From the NCBI RefSeq assembly GCF_015453285.1, contig NZ_JADLZT010000012.1:1-64000 (forward strand): DNA of 64,000 nt, read 5' to 3'. The notes under the pieces are model-generated. The model did no database searches. It saw nothing but the letters and a program-made list of their open reading frames with translations, and was not told where the DNA came from. The position numbers were made by a program, and so were the translations under genes. Below, piece after piece: positions 9,639 to 18,884 of the stretch (position 1 is the stretch's first letter; every line of letters begins with the position of its first letter). Source of the stretch: Lysobacter niastensis (lineage in GTDB: Bacteria; Pseudomonadota; Gammaproteobacteria; Xanthomonadales; Xanthomonadaceae).

Positions 9639-11645
9639 ATGACATCCCCATTCGTTCGCCCCTCGCGTCTGCAGTTGCTGGTTGTCGGTTTCGTGTTGCC
9701 CCTGCTGGTCGCCTGGGCCTACTGGCCGGGCCTGGCCGGACCGTTCCTGTTCGATGATTTCGGCAACCTGGACGTGCTGGGCGCCTACGGCCGCATCCAC
9801 GACTGGCCGACCTTTCTTTACTACCTGACCTCCGGCAAGGCCGACCCCACCGGCCGTCCGGTCGCCCTGCTCAGTTTCCTGCTGGACGGCCGCGACTGGC
9901 CGGCCGACCCTTGGCCATTCAAACGCACCAACCTGCTGTTGCACCTGCTCAACGGCATCCTGCTGGCCTGGGCCATCGCCCGCCTGCAGGCCGGAATGCT
10001 GCGCCGCTATCCGACCCTCAATGCATCGCCGTGGATTCCGCTGCTGGCCGCCGCACTGTGGACCGCGCATCCGTTCTTCGTCTCCACCACGCTGTACGTC
10101 GTACAGCGCGAAGCGATGCTGCCAATGACCTTCACCCTGCTGGCGCTGCTGGCCTGGGACCGCGCCGTGCTGGCGTTCGCTGCCCGCCACACCGCGCGCG
10201 GATGGTGTTGGACGACACTCGGCGTGGGCACGGCCACCCTGCTGGCCGGACTGTCCAAGGCCAATGGTTTCCTTGCACCCACCTTGGCGGGGCTTGCCTA
10301 CCTGTTATGCCTGCGGCCGTCGCAGGATTCGATCGTCGGCCGACGGCAGGCCGACCTCGCCGCGTGGCTGTGCCTGGGCTTGCCCACCTTGGCAATCCTT
10401 GGCTACCTGGCGCACACGGCTTGGCAGCTGTGGCCATTGCCGGTATTGCACAACCGCGACTGGACCTTGTCGGAACGCCTGCTCAGCGAACCGCGCGCGC
10501 TGTGGTCCTACCTGGGCCAGTGGCTGCTGCCGCGTGCTGGCGGCGGCGGCGTCTACGTCGAAGGCTTCGCGCCTTCGCGCGGCTGGCTGGAACCATGGAC
10601 CACGCTGCCGGCGATGCTGGGCCTGCTGGCCTGCGGCACCGGCGCCGTCATGCTGCGTCGCCGCTTCCCGATCCTTAGCTTGGCTGTGCTTTTTTTTCTC
10701 ACTTCACACTTGCTGGAAAGCACGACGATCCCGCTGGAACTGTACTTCGAACATCGCAACTACCTGCCCATGGCCCTGTTCGGCTGGCCATTGGCGCACT
10801 TCCTGATGGGCCCCGGCCCTCATCCACGCTATCGCGCCGCCGCGGCAAGCCTGCTGCTGGCCGCACTGCTGCTGCTGACCCATGCCCGCGCCACCACCTG
10901 GGGTAACCCGACCCTGCTGGGCCTGGTTTCCAGCAACTACGAACACGATTCCGCCCGCGCCCAGGTCAGTGCGGCCACGCAGGAACTGCAGATCGGCCGC
11001 ACGCAAGCCGCCCTGGAACGGCTGCACCGGGCCCAGCGTTCCGCGCCGGACGACATCGACGTGGCGATCAGCGCCGTCGGCCTGGAATGCCAGGCCACGG
11101 GCCGACTGCACGACGTCACGCTGCAACGCGCGCTGCGCACGCTGACCGTTGCACAGCGATGGAATTACGGCCTGTTCCAATGGCTCCAGGATGCTGCCCG
11201 CAATCCGGACGCACTCAACTGTACCGGCCTGGGCCTGGCCGGGCTGGAACGGCTGGTGACAGCAGCGGAGTCGAACCCGCAGAGCACAGCAACCGTGCGC
11301 AAGCGTGGTTTCTTGCATGTACGCGGCCAGATCTCCTTGGCCCGTAACGATCCCGACCAGGCATTGCGCTGGTTCAACGCCGCCTTGGCGCTTGAACCGG
11401 ACGCCGACTATGCACTCGTACAGGCCGCAGCGCTGGGCAGTGCGGGGGCACCCCACCTGGGCGTGGCGCACCTGGACGAATTCCGCCGTCAGGAATGGCA
11501 GCAGTCCCAAACTCGCATCCGGGACATAAACGGCCTGCATCGCTGGTTGTTGCGCCATTATCGCTACTACGAAAACGAATTGACCCGACTGCACCAGCAA
11601 CTCGAAGCTGATGCGAATCGGCCCCGACCGATGAAGTCGTCGTGA
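9639..11645 (+). CDS. GT-C-like membrane protein with TPR tail, candidate pilin glycosyltransferase
   Basis: A 668-residue polytopic protein with about ten membrane segments up to residue 450, then a soluble tail with TPR-like helices (470-650). The FDD motif at 38-40, at the end of the first membrane segment, resembles the acidic active-site motif of lipid-linked-sugar (GT-C) transferases. 'RPVALLSF', 'KRTNLLLHLLN', 'VVQREAM' and 'EHRNYLP' (371-377) are shared with the next gene and recall bacterial relatives of the eukaryotic TMTC O-mannosyltransferases. It starts 122 bases after pilA, where other bacteria place pilin glycosyltransferases (TfpO, TfpW). Fold and motifs are seen; substrate and role are inferred. 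Confidence 0.6.
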   Translation: MTSPFVRPSRLQLLVVGFVLPLLVAWAYWPGLAGPFLFDDFGNLDVLGAYGRIHDWPTFLYYLTSGKADPTGRPVALLSFLLDGRDWPADPWPFKRTNLLLHLLNGILLAWAIARLQAGMLRRYPTLNASPWIPLLAAALWTAHPFFVSTTLYVVQREAMLPMTFTLLALLAWDRAVLAFAARHTARGWCWTTLGVGTATLLAGLSKANGFLAPTLAGLAYLLCLRPSQDSIVGRRQADLAAWLCLGLPTLAILGYLAHTAWQLWPLPVLHNRDWTLSERLLSEPRALWSYLGQWLLPRAGGGGVYVEGFAPSRGWLEPWTTLPAMLGLLACGTGAVMLRRRFPILSLAVLFFLTSHLLESTTIPLELYFEHRNYLPMALFGWPLAHFLMGPGPHPRYRAAAASLLLAALLLLTHARATTWGNPTLLGLVSSNYEHDSARAQVSAATQELQIGRTQAALERLHRAQRSAPDDIDVAISAVGLECQATGRLHDVTLQRALRTLTVAQRWNYGLFQWLQDAARNPDALNCTGLGLAGLERLVTAAESNPQSTATVRKRGFLHVRGQISLARNDPDQALRWFNAALALEPDADYALVQAAALGSAGAPHLGVAHLDEFRRQEWQQSQTRIRDINGLHRWLLRHYRYYENELTRLHQQLEADANRPRPMKSS

Positions 11646-13576
11646 GTCGGCTATCCCGCCCGGATCGTTTCTCTCTCCTGGCCTTGCTGGGCCTGCTTGC
11701 CCTGGTCGCAGCCGTGTATGCCACCGGCCTCGGCGGGGGATTCGTGTTCGACGACTATCCGAACATCGTCCACAACACGCGGTTGCAAGTTCATTGGGAC
11801 AGCGGCTGGCGCGCCTGGCTGGCGGCCGCTTTCTCGTCCAACTCATCCATCCTGCAGCGCCCATTGGCGTCGCTCAGCTTCGCCCTCAACATCGCCGCAG
11901 CCGGGCTGGACCCGGGCTGGATGAAGCTCACCAACATCGCGATCCACATGCTGAACACCTGCCTGGTGTTCGGCCTCGCCCGACGTCTGCTTGCGGTCAT
12001 CGACAAGCCGGATGCGAGCCGCCACGACCGCATCGCCCTGTGGGTCGCGGCGATCTGGGCGTTGAATCCGATCAACCTCACTGCTGTGCTGTTCGTAGTG
12101 CAGCGCATGGAAAGCCTGAGCCACACGTTCGTGTTCCTCGGCCTGTGCCTGTACCTGGATGGTCGCCAGCAACTCATTGCACAGGGCAAAGGCTGGACTC
12201 GACTGCTTGCGGGATTGATCGGCTGCACCATCGTCGGCCTGACCGCCAAGGAGTCAGCGCTGCTGCTGCCTCTGTACGCACTCTGCATCGAATGGGCATT
12301 GCTACGTTTCCGTGGCCTCAATGGCCAACGCGATTGGCGCCTGTGGGCCGCATACATGCTGGTCCTGGTGTTGCCGGGACTGTTCGGCTTGGCCTGGCTG
12401 TTGCCCAGCCTGCCCGTGGATGAGCACTTTCCCGGCAGGGATTTCGGCCTGATCGAGCGCCTGATGACCGAGGCGCGTGTCTTGATGAGTTATCTGCGCT
12501 GGACCCTGTTGCCTGACCTTGGCCAGCTCAGCCTCTATCACGACGACTACCTGGTATCGCGCGGATTGTTGGCACCCGCCTCCACCCTGCTCTCACTCCT
12601 GATCATCGCGGCCTTGCTCGTCGCCGCCGTACTGCTGCGGCGTCGCTGGCCATTAGCGGCACTGGGCATCGTCTGGTTTTTCTGTGCCCACCTGCTCACC
12701 GCCACGGTGGTTCCGCTTGAGTTGGTGTATGAGCACCGGAATTACTTCTCCTCGTTTGCCCTGTTCCTTGTGCTGGGTGTTCCGCTGCAATTTGCGACAG
12801 GCCGGATTGGTCAGCGCAATGGAGCCTGGGCGATTGCCCTTCTATTGGTCGTGCTGTACGGAAGCCTTGCTACGCTGCGCGCGCGCGAGTGGAGCAACCC
12901 TCTACTCCATTCGATGACCGAAGCGGCAAGGCATCCGGCTTCGCCACGGGCAACCTACGGCCTGGCCTGGGATCTGGTCGTATTGAGCGACTACAGTCCA
13001 GAGTCGCCCTACCTGAAGCCTGCGCTGGCAGCACTCGAACGGGCCATGCAAGTCGATGGCGCCACACCATTGCCAGCGGCTACTGCCATCATTGCAGCCA
13101 GCCGTAGCGGCTTGCCGGCGAACCCGCACTGGTGGGACAACCTGCAAGATCGCCTACGCGACACCCCGCCCGGGCCGCAACCACGCAGCGCTCTCGCTTC
13201 TCTGGTCAATTGCAGCCTGCAGCACCACTGCAACTTGCCGGCTCCAGAAATGCGCGCCATGTTTGCGGCTGCACTCAGCCATGGCCGCGACCCCGAGGTC
13301 CTTAGCATCCAAGGCAACTACGCGTTGAACACTCTGGGCGATCCTTCGCTGGCAGCCCAACTATGGGAAGAGGCCGCTCGTCTTGCGCCAAATGTCGCCG
13401 AGTACCAGATCACGCTAGCCAGGCTCTATTTCGCAAGCGGGCAACCCGAACGGGCCCATGCCAGCATCGAAGAACTACGACGCATGGGCAAACTAGGACA
13501 AAACGAACTGTTGGCACGCGAACTCGAGCAACTTGGCGAACAAGCTGCTGCCTTTCCACAGCCCAACAGGCACTAG
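11642..13576 (+). CDS. Second GT-C-like membrane protein with TPR tail
   Basis: A 644-residue paralogue of the preceding gene. Its GTG start overlaps that gene's stop by four bases (GTGA), so the two are translationally coupled. It keeps the same motifs in the same order: FDD (36-38), RPLASLSF, KLTNIAIHMLN, VVQRMES, TAKESALLLP, YLRWTLLPDLG and EHRNY (364-368). The C-terminal third (about 410-640) is soluble and repeat-like. Its codon usage is visibly richer in A/T at third positions than the flanking core genes, which hints at later acquisition. A glycosyltransferase acting on lipid-linked sugar at the periplasmic face is the best guess. Polymerase or ligase activity cannot be excluded. Confidence 0.55.
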   Translation: MSRLSRPDRFSLLALLGLLALVAAVYATGLGGGFVFDDYPNIVHNTRLQVHWDSGWRAWLAAAFSSNSSILQRPLASLSFALNIAAAGLDPGWMKLTNIAIHMLNTCLVFGLARRLLAVIDKPDASRHDRIALWVAAIWALNPINLTAVLFVVQRMESLSHTFVFLGLCLYLDGRQQLIAQGKGWTRLLAGLIGCTIVGLTAKESALLLPLYALCIEWALLRFRGLNGQRDWRLWAAYMLVLVLPGLFGLAWLLPSLPVDEHFPGRDFGLIERLMTEARVLMSYLRWTLLPDLGQLSLYHDDYLVSRGLLAPASTLLSLLIIAALLVAAVLLRRRWPLAALGIVWFFCAHLLTATVVPLELVYEHRNYFSSFALFLVLGVPLQFATGRIGQRNGAWAIALLLVVLYGSLATLRAREWSNPLLHSMTEAARHPASPRATYGLAWDLVVLSDYSPESPYLKPALAALERAMQVDGATPLPAATAIIAASRSGLPANPHWWDNLQDRLRDTPPGPQPRSALASLVNCSLQHHCNLPAPEMRAMFAAALSHGRDPEVLSIQGNYALNTLGDPSLAAQLWEEAARLAPNVAEYQITLARLYFASGQPERAHASIEELRRMGKLGQNELLARELEQLGEQAAAFPQPNRH

Positions 13577-13665
13577 CAGGTTCGTTCATGTTCCTGCCGC
13601 TTGCCCGCGAGAACGATCGCAGTTTCCGACCAGGCCCTCAGTCCGTCACACGTGAATAATCGAAA

Positions 13666-14781
13666 ATGGACCTGTTATTGACCGCGACCTCGTATCCCGC
13701 GTCCGAACAGGATTGGAAGGGCCTGTTCATCAGGAGCATGGTCCAGTCACTGGCACGGCGCGACGATGTCAACCTGTCATTCTGGGGGCCGCCCGGACCG
13801 CTTCCGCCTCCTGTACAGCGCGCTACAAGCGCTGGCGATGACGCATGGACCAAATCCCTGATGGAGCGCGGCGGCATCGCGCATCAGCTGCGCCACCAAC
13901 GCGCACAAGGACTCGCTTCGGCAGCTTCATTGCTTTGGCGTCAACATCGCGCGTTTCATCGCAGCAGCGCGGGCATCTACCATGTGAACTGGCTGCAGAA
14001 CGCTCTGGCGCTTCCACGCAATCCGCGCCCCGCGCTGGTCACTGTCCTTGGCACGGACATGCAGATGCTGCGCTTGCCGGGCATGCGCATGCTGTTACGC
14101 CATGCGTTCCGCGGCCGTCCTGTTGCAATCTGCCCAAACGCCGACTGGATGCTATCCGAACTCGACGCGGCTTTCGGTGACCTGGCCACTGTGCGCTTCG
14201 TGCCCTTCGGCATCGACCCGCGCTGGTATGCGCTGGAGCGCCGCTTCGAAACGAACGCGACGCCGAAGTGGTTGTGCGTCTCCCGTCTGACCGCGAACAA
14301 GATCGGCCCGCTGTTCGACTGGACCGAGCCGGTATTCGCGAACGGGCGCGCGGAACTGCATCTGTTCGGCCCGATGCAGGAACAGATCGCGCTTCCATCT
14401 TGGGCGCACTGGCACGGGCCGGCCCCTCCCGAGGTCCTGAGCGAGTCGTGGTTCCCGCAAGCGCATGGTCTGATCACGCTCAGCCAGCATGCCGAAGGCC
14501 GACCGCAGGTCATGCTGGAAGCGCTCGCGTCAGGGTTGCCGATCATCGCCTCGCGCCTCCCGGCGCACGACGACCTGCTCACCGGCGGTGACGGTGGCGT
14601 GCTGTGCGATTCGCCCGAAGCGGTGCAGGCCGCGCTTCACGCGCTCGCCGATCCCACCGTCAATCGTGCACTGGGCCAGCGCGGCCGCGCGCGCATACAG
14701 GCCGACATAGGCACCTGGGACGATTGCGCCGAGCGTTACGTGTCGCTCTATCGCCACCTGCAGGATCAAGCGCACCGATGA
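13666..14781 (+). CDS. Glycosyltransferase family 4 protein
   Basis: A 371-residue GT-B enzyme. The C-terminal GT1/GT4 donor-binding motif is clear: 'SQHAEGRPQVMLEALASGLPIIAS' with the E-x7-E arrangement around residues 270-295, then 'GGDGGVLCDSPEAVQAAL'. The N-terminal half shows 'VHVNW'-like and 'TVLGTDMQML' segments of an acceptor-binding Rossmann domain. No signal or membrane segment. It follows the GT-C pair after 89 bases and is coupled to the small ORF downstream (ATGA). The sugar specificity cannot be read from the sequence. Confidence 0.8.
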   Translation: MDLLLTATSYPASEQDWKGLFIRSMVQSLARRDDVNLSFWGPPGPLPPPVQRATSAGDDAWTKSLMERGGIAHQLRHQRAQGLASAASLLWRQHRAFHRSSAGIYHVNWLQNALALPRNPRPALVTVLGTDMQMLRLPGMRMLLRHAFRGRPVAICPNADWMLSELDAAFGDLATVRFVPFGIDPRWYALERRFETNATPKWLCVSRLTANKIGPLFDWTEPVFANGRAELHLFGPMQEQIALPSWAHWHGPAPPEVLSESWFPQAHGLITLSQHAEGRPQVMLEALASGLPIIASRLPAHDDLLTGGDGGVLCDSPEAVQAALHALADPTVNRALGQRGRARIQADIGTWDDCAERYVSLYRHLQDQAHR

Positions 14782-14918
14782 GCGATACGTTTTTTCTCCT
14801 CGGTGCGAGCGGCTTCGATATCCGCAGCATCACCGCCGACACCACCGCGGGGCGAGTGACCTTCGGCTGGTCGCCCATGGCCCTGGACGACGAAGGCCTA
14901 CACCGCACATGGCAGTGA
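14778..14918 (+). CDS. 46-residue ORF of unknown function
   Basis: A small ORF (MSDTFFLLGASGFDIRS ...) whose ATG overlaps the stop of the GT4 gene (ATGA) and whose own stop overlaps the start of the GT2 gene by ten bases. This tight coupling on both sides argues that it is, or recently was, translated. I recognise no family. It could be the remaining N-terminus of a gene lost by deletion, or a genuine small protein. Predicted soluble, no cysteines. Confidence 0.4.
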   Translation: MSDTFFLLGASGFDIRSITADTTAGRVTFGWSPMALDDEGLHRTWQ

Positions 14919-15952
14919 TTTTCCATCCAGGCCTGAACCCACTGGCGCGCCCGCGCGTCTCGGTCTGCATCGCCAACTACGACGGCGAGGCACTGCTACC
15001 GACGTGCCTGGATTCGGTGCTCGCGCAGCAGACGCACGCGGCGATAGAGATCCTCGTGCACGACGACGCCTCGCACGACGGCTCGCTCGCACTGCTGCAG
15101 GCGCGCTACCCGCAGGTACACGTACTGGCCTCGACCGAGAACGTCGGCTTCTGCGTCGGCAACAATCGCATTGTCGCGCGCGCACGCGGCGACTACGTGC
15201 TATTGCTGAACAACGACGCGGCACTAGCGCCTGATGCGATCGGCCGCCTGCTCGAAATGGCGGAACTGACGGGCAGGCCCGCGATCCTCACCTTGCCGCA
15301 GCTCGATTGGGAGACGAATGCATTGGTGGATCGCGGCTGCCTGCTCGATCCATTCTTCAATCCGATCCCGAACGTCGATCCCACGCGCGACGACGTCGCC
15401 TACGTCATCGGCGCATGCCTGTGGTGTCCGCGCGAGGCCTGGCATGCGCTCGGTGGGTTCCCGGAGTGGATGGAATCGATCGGCGAGGATCTGTACCTGT
15501 GCAACCTCGCGCGCCTGCGCGGCATGCCCGTGCGCGCCTTGCGCGAGAGCCACTACCGCCACCGCCAGGGCGCGACCTTCGGAGGCAATCGCGCCGACGG
15601 CGGCCTGCGCACGTCGATCCGTCGCCGCCGCCTGAGCGAACGGAACAAGACGCGTGCGTTGATGGTGCTCGCGCCGGGCGTCAGCATGTGGCCGTTGCTC
15701 GCCGCGCACCTCGCCGCGCTCGCGTGCGAAGGGATCGCGCTGTCACTGTTGCGTCGCGACGCGACCCTGTTGCGCGAGGTCTACCTGCCCGCACTCGCCA
15801 CGCCCTTCCGCGAATGCGCGGTGCTGCGCGTGCGCAGGCGCGAAGCGCAGGAATCCCGCACGGTGTCGACAAGGAAGTGGTTCTCCGCGGTGCGCTGGCA
15901 GTTGCGCAAGCTGGCGATGTTGCGGCGCTACGGCGTGCCGACGGTCACCTGA
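14909..15952 (+). CDS. Glycosyltransferase family 2 protein
   Basis: A 347-residue GT-A enzyme resembling rhamnosyltransferases. The N-terminus VSVCIANYDGEALLPTCLDS and the 'LVHDDASHDGS' and 'LLLNNDAAL' motifs (the DxD-equivalent NDA) mark the nucleotide-sugar site. 'GACLWCPREAWHALGGFPE' and 'GEDLYLCNLARLRG' are acceptor-site motifs typical of the WbbL/rhamnosyltransferase type. A hydrophobic stretch near 250-275 may touch the membrane. It is the last gene of the forward arm of the glycan island. Its stop overlaps the stop of the convergent acyltransferase gene by eight bases. Confidence 0.85.
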   Translation: MAVIFHPGLNPLARPRVSVCIANYDGEALLPTCLDSVLAQQTHAAIEILVHDDASHDGSLALLQARYPQVHVLASTENVGFCVGNNRIVARARGDYVLLLNNDAALAPDAIGRLLEMAELTGRPAILTLPQLDWETNALVDRGCLLDPFFNPIPNVDPTRDDVAYVIGACLWCPREAWHALGGFPEWMESIGEDLYLCNLARLRGMPVRALRESHYRHRQGATFGGNRADGGLRTSIRRRRLSERNKTRALMVLAPGVSMWPLLAAHLAALACEGIALSLLRRDATLLREVYLPALATPFRECAVLRVRRREAQESRTVSTRKWFSAVRWQLRKLAMLRRYGVPTVT

Positions 15953-17060
15953 GCTGCCGGCGGCGATTGAACCAGCCGCCCAGTTGGATGCCCGGCAGCT
16001 CCACCAATCGGTAGGACGCCTCGCACAGCACCAGCAGCACCGCCAGCAGTACCGCCGCGCAGGCCATCCACGCCCCGAATGCGCCGATGCTGCCAACCAA
16101 CAACTCGTACATGCCCTGGAGGCGCGGGCGCATCAGCCAGATCACCAGAGGATGCAGCAGGTAGATACTGTAGCTGCGTTCGCCGAGGTAATGCATCGCA
16201 GGATTGCCGCGGCGCGAGGTCGCGACGCCGCGCCAGACGCACAGCACCGCGAAGGCGAGCCCCCATAGGATCGTCACCAGCCCCGCGCCGCGCCGCAACG
16301 CGTGGTCTTCCGGCAAAGCGAGCAGCGCGGCGATCGCGAGCAGCGAGACTACGGGCGCAACGCGCCGGATTGATCGGCTTCCCTGCGAATCGGACAACGC
16401 GACGCGGTATGCCAGAATCCCGTACGCGAAGAAACATAGATTGCTGGGTAGCATGAAGTTCGCCCAGTCGCCATGCTCGCGGAACAAGAGGATACGGCCC
16501 GCGCAGGTCGCGACGGTCGCCATGATCGACAACACGATGGCCGCGCGCATCGAGCGCACGGTGAGCAGCAGGACCGGGAACATCGCGTAGAACAGCATTT
16601 CCACCCCCACGGTCCAACCGGCCGGCACCAAGCCGTCCTGCGGCGAGAACGCCGTGGAGAACGCCAGGTTCAACACCACGCGCCACGGATCGACCGCGTT
16701 CCCGCCCGCGAGTTGGAAGCCGACGATGAGGAAGAGGATCAGGTAGAACAGCGGCGCGATGCGCCAGAAACGCTTGGTGAAGAACGTGGCGCCCCATTGC
16801 GGACGACCAAGGTGGCGTTCGGTCGAATGCAGCAGCGCGAACGCGCTCAGCACGAAGAACAGGTAGACACCCTTCGCGAAGTCCGAGGCCACGAAGCGCA
16901 AGGCGTCGGGCAACACGATCGAGGTCAGTTGCGTGAAGTGGAACAGCACGACGGCCATCGCCGCCAAGCCTCGCAGTCCGTGGATTCCGGGGATGAGGCG
17001 ATCGGCCGGGACCGTGGCCGAGATCGCGGGTGCGGCGACCTGTTCCTCTACGACGCTCAT
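15945..17060 (-). CDS. Acyltransferase 3 family membrane protein
   Basis: A 371-residue integral membrane O-acyltransferase of the OafA/NodX/WecH type. The family start motif 'IPGIHGLRGLAAMAVVLFHF' contains the catalytic histidine region, and 'FFVLSAFALLHS' plus 'TFFTKRFWRIAPLFYL' follow. About ten membrane segments. Such enzymes transfer acetyl or other acyl groups from the cytoplasm to surface glycans. It is the last gene of the reverse arm, and its ATG overlaps the upstream methyltransferase stop (ATGA). Confidence 0.88.
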   Translation of the reverse strand: MSVVEEQVAAPAISATVPADRLIPGIHGLRGLAAMAVVLFHFTQLTSIVLPDALRFVASDFAKGVYLFFVLSAFALLHSTERHLGRPQWGATFFTKRFWRIAPLFYLILFLIVGFQLAGGNAVDPWRVVLNLAFSTAFSPQDGLVPAGWTVGVEMLFYAMFPVLLLTVRSMRAAIVLSIMATVATCAGRILLFREHGDWANFMLPSNLCFFAYGILAYRVALSDSQGSRSIRRVAPVVSLLAIAALLALPEDHALRRGAGLVTILWGLAFAVLCVWRGVATSRRGNPAMHYLGERSYSIYLLHPLVIWLMRPRLQGMYELLVGSIGAFGAWMACAAVLLAVLLVLCEASYRLVELPGIQLGGWFNRRRQLR

Positions 17061-17725
17061 CCGGTTGCGTTCCCTTGCAAGGGGACGGCTTCGAGCACGA
17101 TCTGGATCGCGAACAGGCTCGGCCAGGTGCGTCCCAGCCAGCGCAGCGGTTCGCGTATCAGCGCAGGGTACCTGTGCAGGCCGACATAACCGTCGATGCG
17201 CACGACGCGCAGGCCCGCGCCTTCGGCCAGCGCGACCATCGCGTCCTTCGTGAAGAAGCGCAGGTGCGTGCGGTCGAGGATGCCGTAGTCCTTGTAGTCC
17301 CAGCGACCCAGCAGGTGCGTGAGCCGGTTCGCGGCGAACGCGATGTTGGGCAGCGAGAGGAGCGCGCGGCCACCGGGCTTCAGTCGTGGAACGAGGTCGC
17401 CGAGCACGCGCTCGGGATGCACGAGGTGTTCGAGCACGTCGCCGAACAGGAGGAAGTCGTAGCTGCGCCCGTCGGCCGGCGGCACGCCGCGGTCAAGGTC
17501 CGCAACGTCCACGCGCCGATAGCCCGCGGCGCGCGCGTGTTCGGCCTGCACCGCATCGCGCTCGATGCCGTCGACGATCGCCTGGCTTTCCTGCACCAGC
17601 ATGCGGCCGAGCGTGCCGTTCCAGCATCCGACATCCAGCACTTCGGCGCGTCCCGGATGCGCGCGCACGGCACGCACGAACACCGGGTTCGCGTGCGCAT
17701 ACACGTCGACGCCCGCGGTCGTCAC
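17057..17725 (-). CDS. Class I SAM-dependent methyltransferase
   Basis: A 222-residue enzyme. The GTG at 17725 overlaps the stop of the WbsX-like gene (GTGA); longer readings have an unrelated arginine-rich leader. Motif I is VLDVGCWNGTLGRML. 'DFLLFGDVLEHLVHPE' and 'LKPGGRALLSLPN' follow, and 'LDRTHLRFFT' is typical of Methyltransf_11/23 proteins in glycan clusters. It probably methylates a sugar or glycan end, but the substrate is unknown. Confidence 0.8.
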   Translation of the reverse strand: MTTAGVDVYAHANPVFVRAVRAHPGRAEVLDVGCWNGTLGRMLVQESQAIVDGIERDAVQAEHARAAGYRRVDVADLDRGVPPADGRSYDFLLFGDVLEHLVHPERVLGDLVPRLKPGGRALLSLPNIAFAANRLTHLLGRWDYKDYGILDRTHLRFFTKDAMVALAEGAGLRVVRIDGYVGLHRYPALIREPLRWLGRTWPSLFAIQIVLEAVPLQGNATG

Positions 17726-18870
17726 GGCGTCACCTCGCGCAGAGCGAGCGCGTCGGCATTGGCATCTAGGAAGGCGTGGCCGTGCACCTGGTCGGGTTCG
17801 AGGTGGCAGCCCTCGGCCCATTCGTTCCACGCGTTAATGAAGACCAGCCGTTGGTCCGGTCCGCGCGGCGCGACGCGCGCAACCGCATCGTCGAGCCAGC
17901 GCTTGTACTGTCCGGCGTCGTGGTTCTCAATGATGGTCGCCGACGTTCGCCGCACCGTGTTGTCCCAGCTAGGGAACACAACCGGGTACGTGGCGTCGTC
18001 CAGCGGGGGCCGCGCGAGCGAACGATCGACGTAGGCGGCGTAGTCGACGATGGTGTTGAGGTTGCGTTCGCCGAGCCAGCGGCTGTTGCGCAGCGCGTCG
18101 TACCACGTCGTCGGCAGCAGGCGCTGCAGCAGCGAGATGGCGTGTCCCGTGGCGTTCTTCGTCGCGGGAAAATGCTTGCGGTTAGGCTCGAACTCGACGA
18201 CGCCGTCGAAGCCGAGCGCGCGCAGGCCCGCGCTGTCCAGCTTCGAGAATCCCGTGCGCACGCCGCAGAACCAGGGCGCGACGCCCAGCGTTGCGGCGCA
18301 GTGGCGTCGCCATGTGTCGAGCATGCGTGACACGTCGGGAATGTCTTCGGGCAGGTACACAAGGAACAGCGGCTGGCCATCGACTGTCAGGTAACGCGGA
18401 TCGGCGAACACCTCGCACAACCACGCGATGTGCCTAGCGTGATCATCCTCGTCGTAGCCCTGGCTGATCAGCACGTCGTGCTCGCGGCCGCTCCAGGCGC
18501 GCGACCAGGTCTGGTTCGCCCAGCACAGGCAGAACGGGAAGTCGGGCTCTCCAGAGGCGAGCACTTCATCCAGCGGCCGGTTCAACAGACGCTTGCCCTC
18601 GAACCAGTAGTGGTAATAGCAGAATGCCTCGATCCCGGCGGCACGCGCGAGATCCGCTTGTTGTTGCCGCGTTTCCGGCACGCGCAGGTCGTAGAAGCCC
18701 AAATCCGCAGGCAGGTGCGGCTGGCCGTGTCCTTCGAAGCGCGGCTTGCCGGAGACAACATTGGTCCATTCCGTGAAGCCCTTGCCCCACCAGGCGTCGT
18801 TCTCCGGAATCGGATGGAACTGCGGAAGGTAGAACGCGATCGCGCGAGCGCGAGGCGCGTCGCCGGACAT
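17722..18870 (-). CDS. WbsX-like / GH99-like glycan biosynthesis protein
   Basis: A 382-residue protein with the WbsX signature: 'IAFYLPQFHPIPENDAWWGKG', 'GFTEWTNV', 'FCYYHYWFEGKRLL', 'FCLCWANQTWSR' and 'FINAWNEWAEGCHLEPD'. The family shares the GH99-like barrel but occurs in O-antigen and capsule clusters, where it is taken for a glycosyltransferase. It has no signal peptide, which fits a cytoplasmic assembly role rather than a secreted hydrolase. It starts 14 bases after the upstream methyltransferase and is coupled to the next gene. Confidence 0.8.
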   Translation of the reverse strand: MSGDAPRARAIAFYLPQFHPIPENDAWWGKGFTEWTNVVSGKPRFEGHGQPHLPADLGFYDLRVPETRQQQADLARAAGIEAFCYYHYWFEGKRLLNRPLDEVLASGEPDFPFCLCWANQTWSRAWSGREHDVLISQGYDEDDHARHIAWLCEVFADPRYLTVDGQPLFLVYLPEDIPDVSRMLDTWRRHCAATLGVAPWFCGVRTGFSKLDSAGLRALGFDGVVEFEPNRKHFPATKNATGHAISLLQRLLPTTWYDALRNSRWLGERNLNTIVDYAAYVDRSLARPPLDDATYPVVFPSWDNTVRRTSATIIENHDAGQYKRWLDDAVARVAPRGPDQRLVFINAWNEWAEGCHLEPDQVHGHAFLDANADALALREVTP

Positions 18871-18884
18871 GGAAGCGTGCAGTG

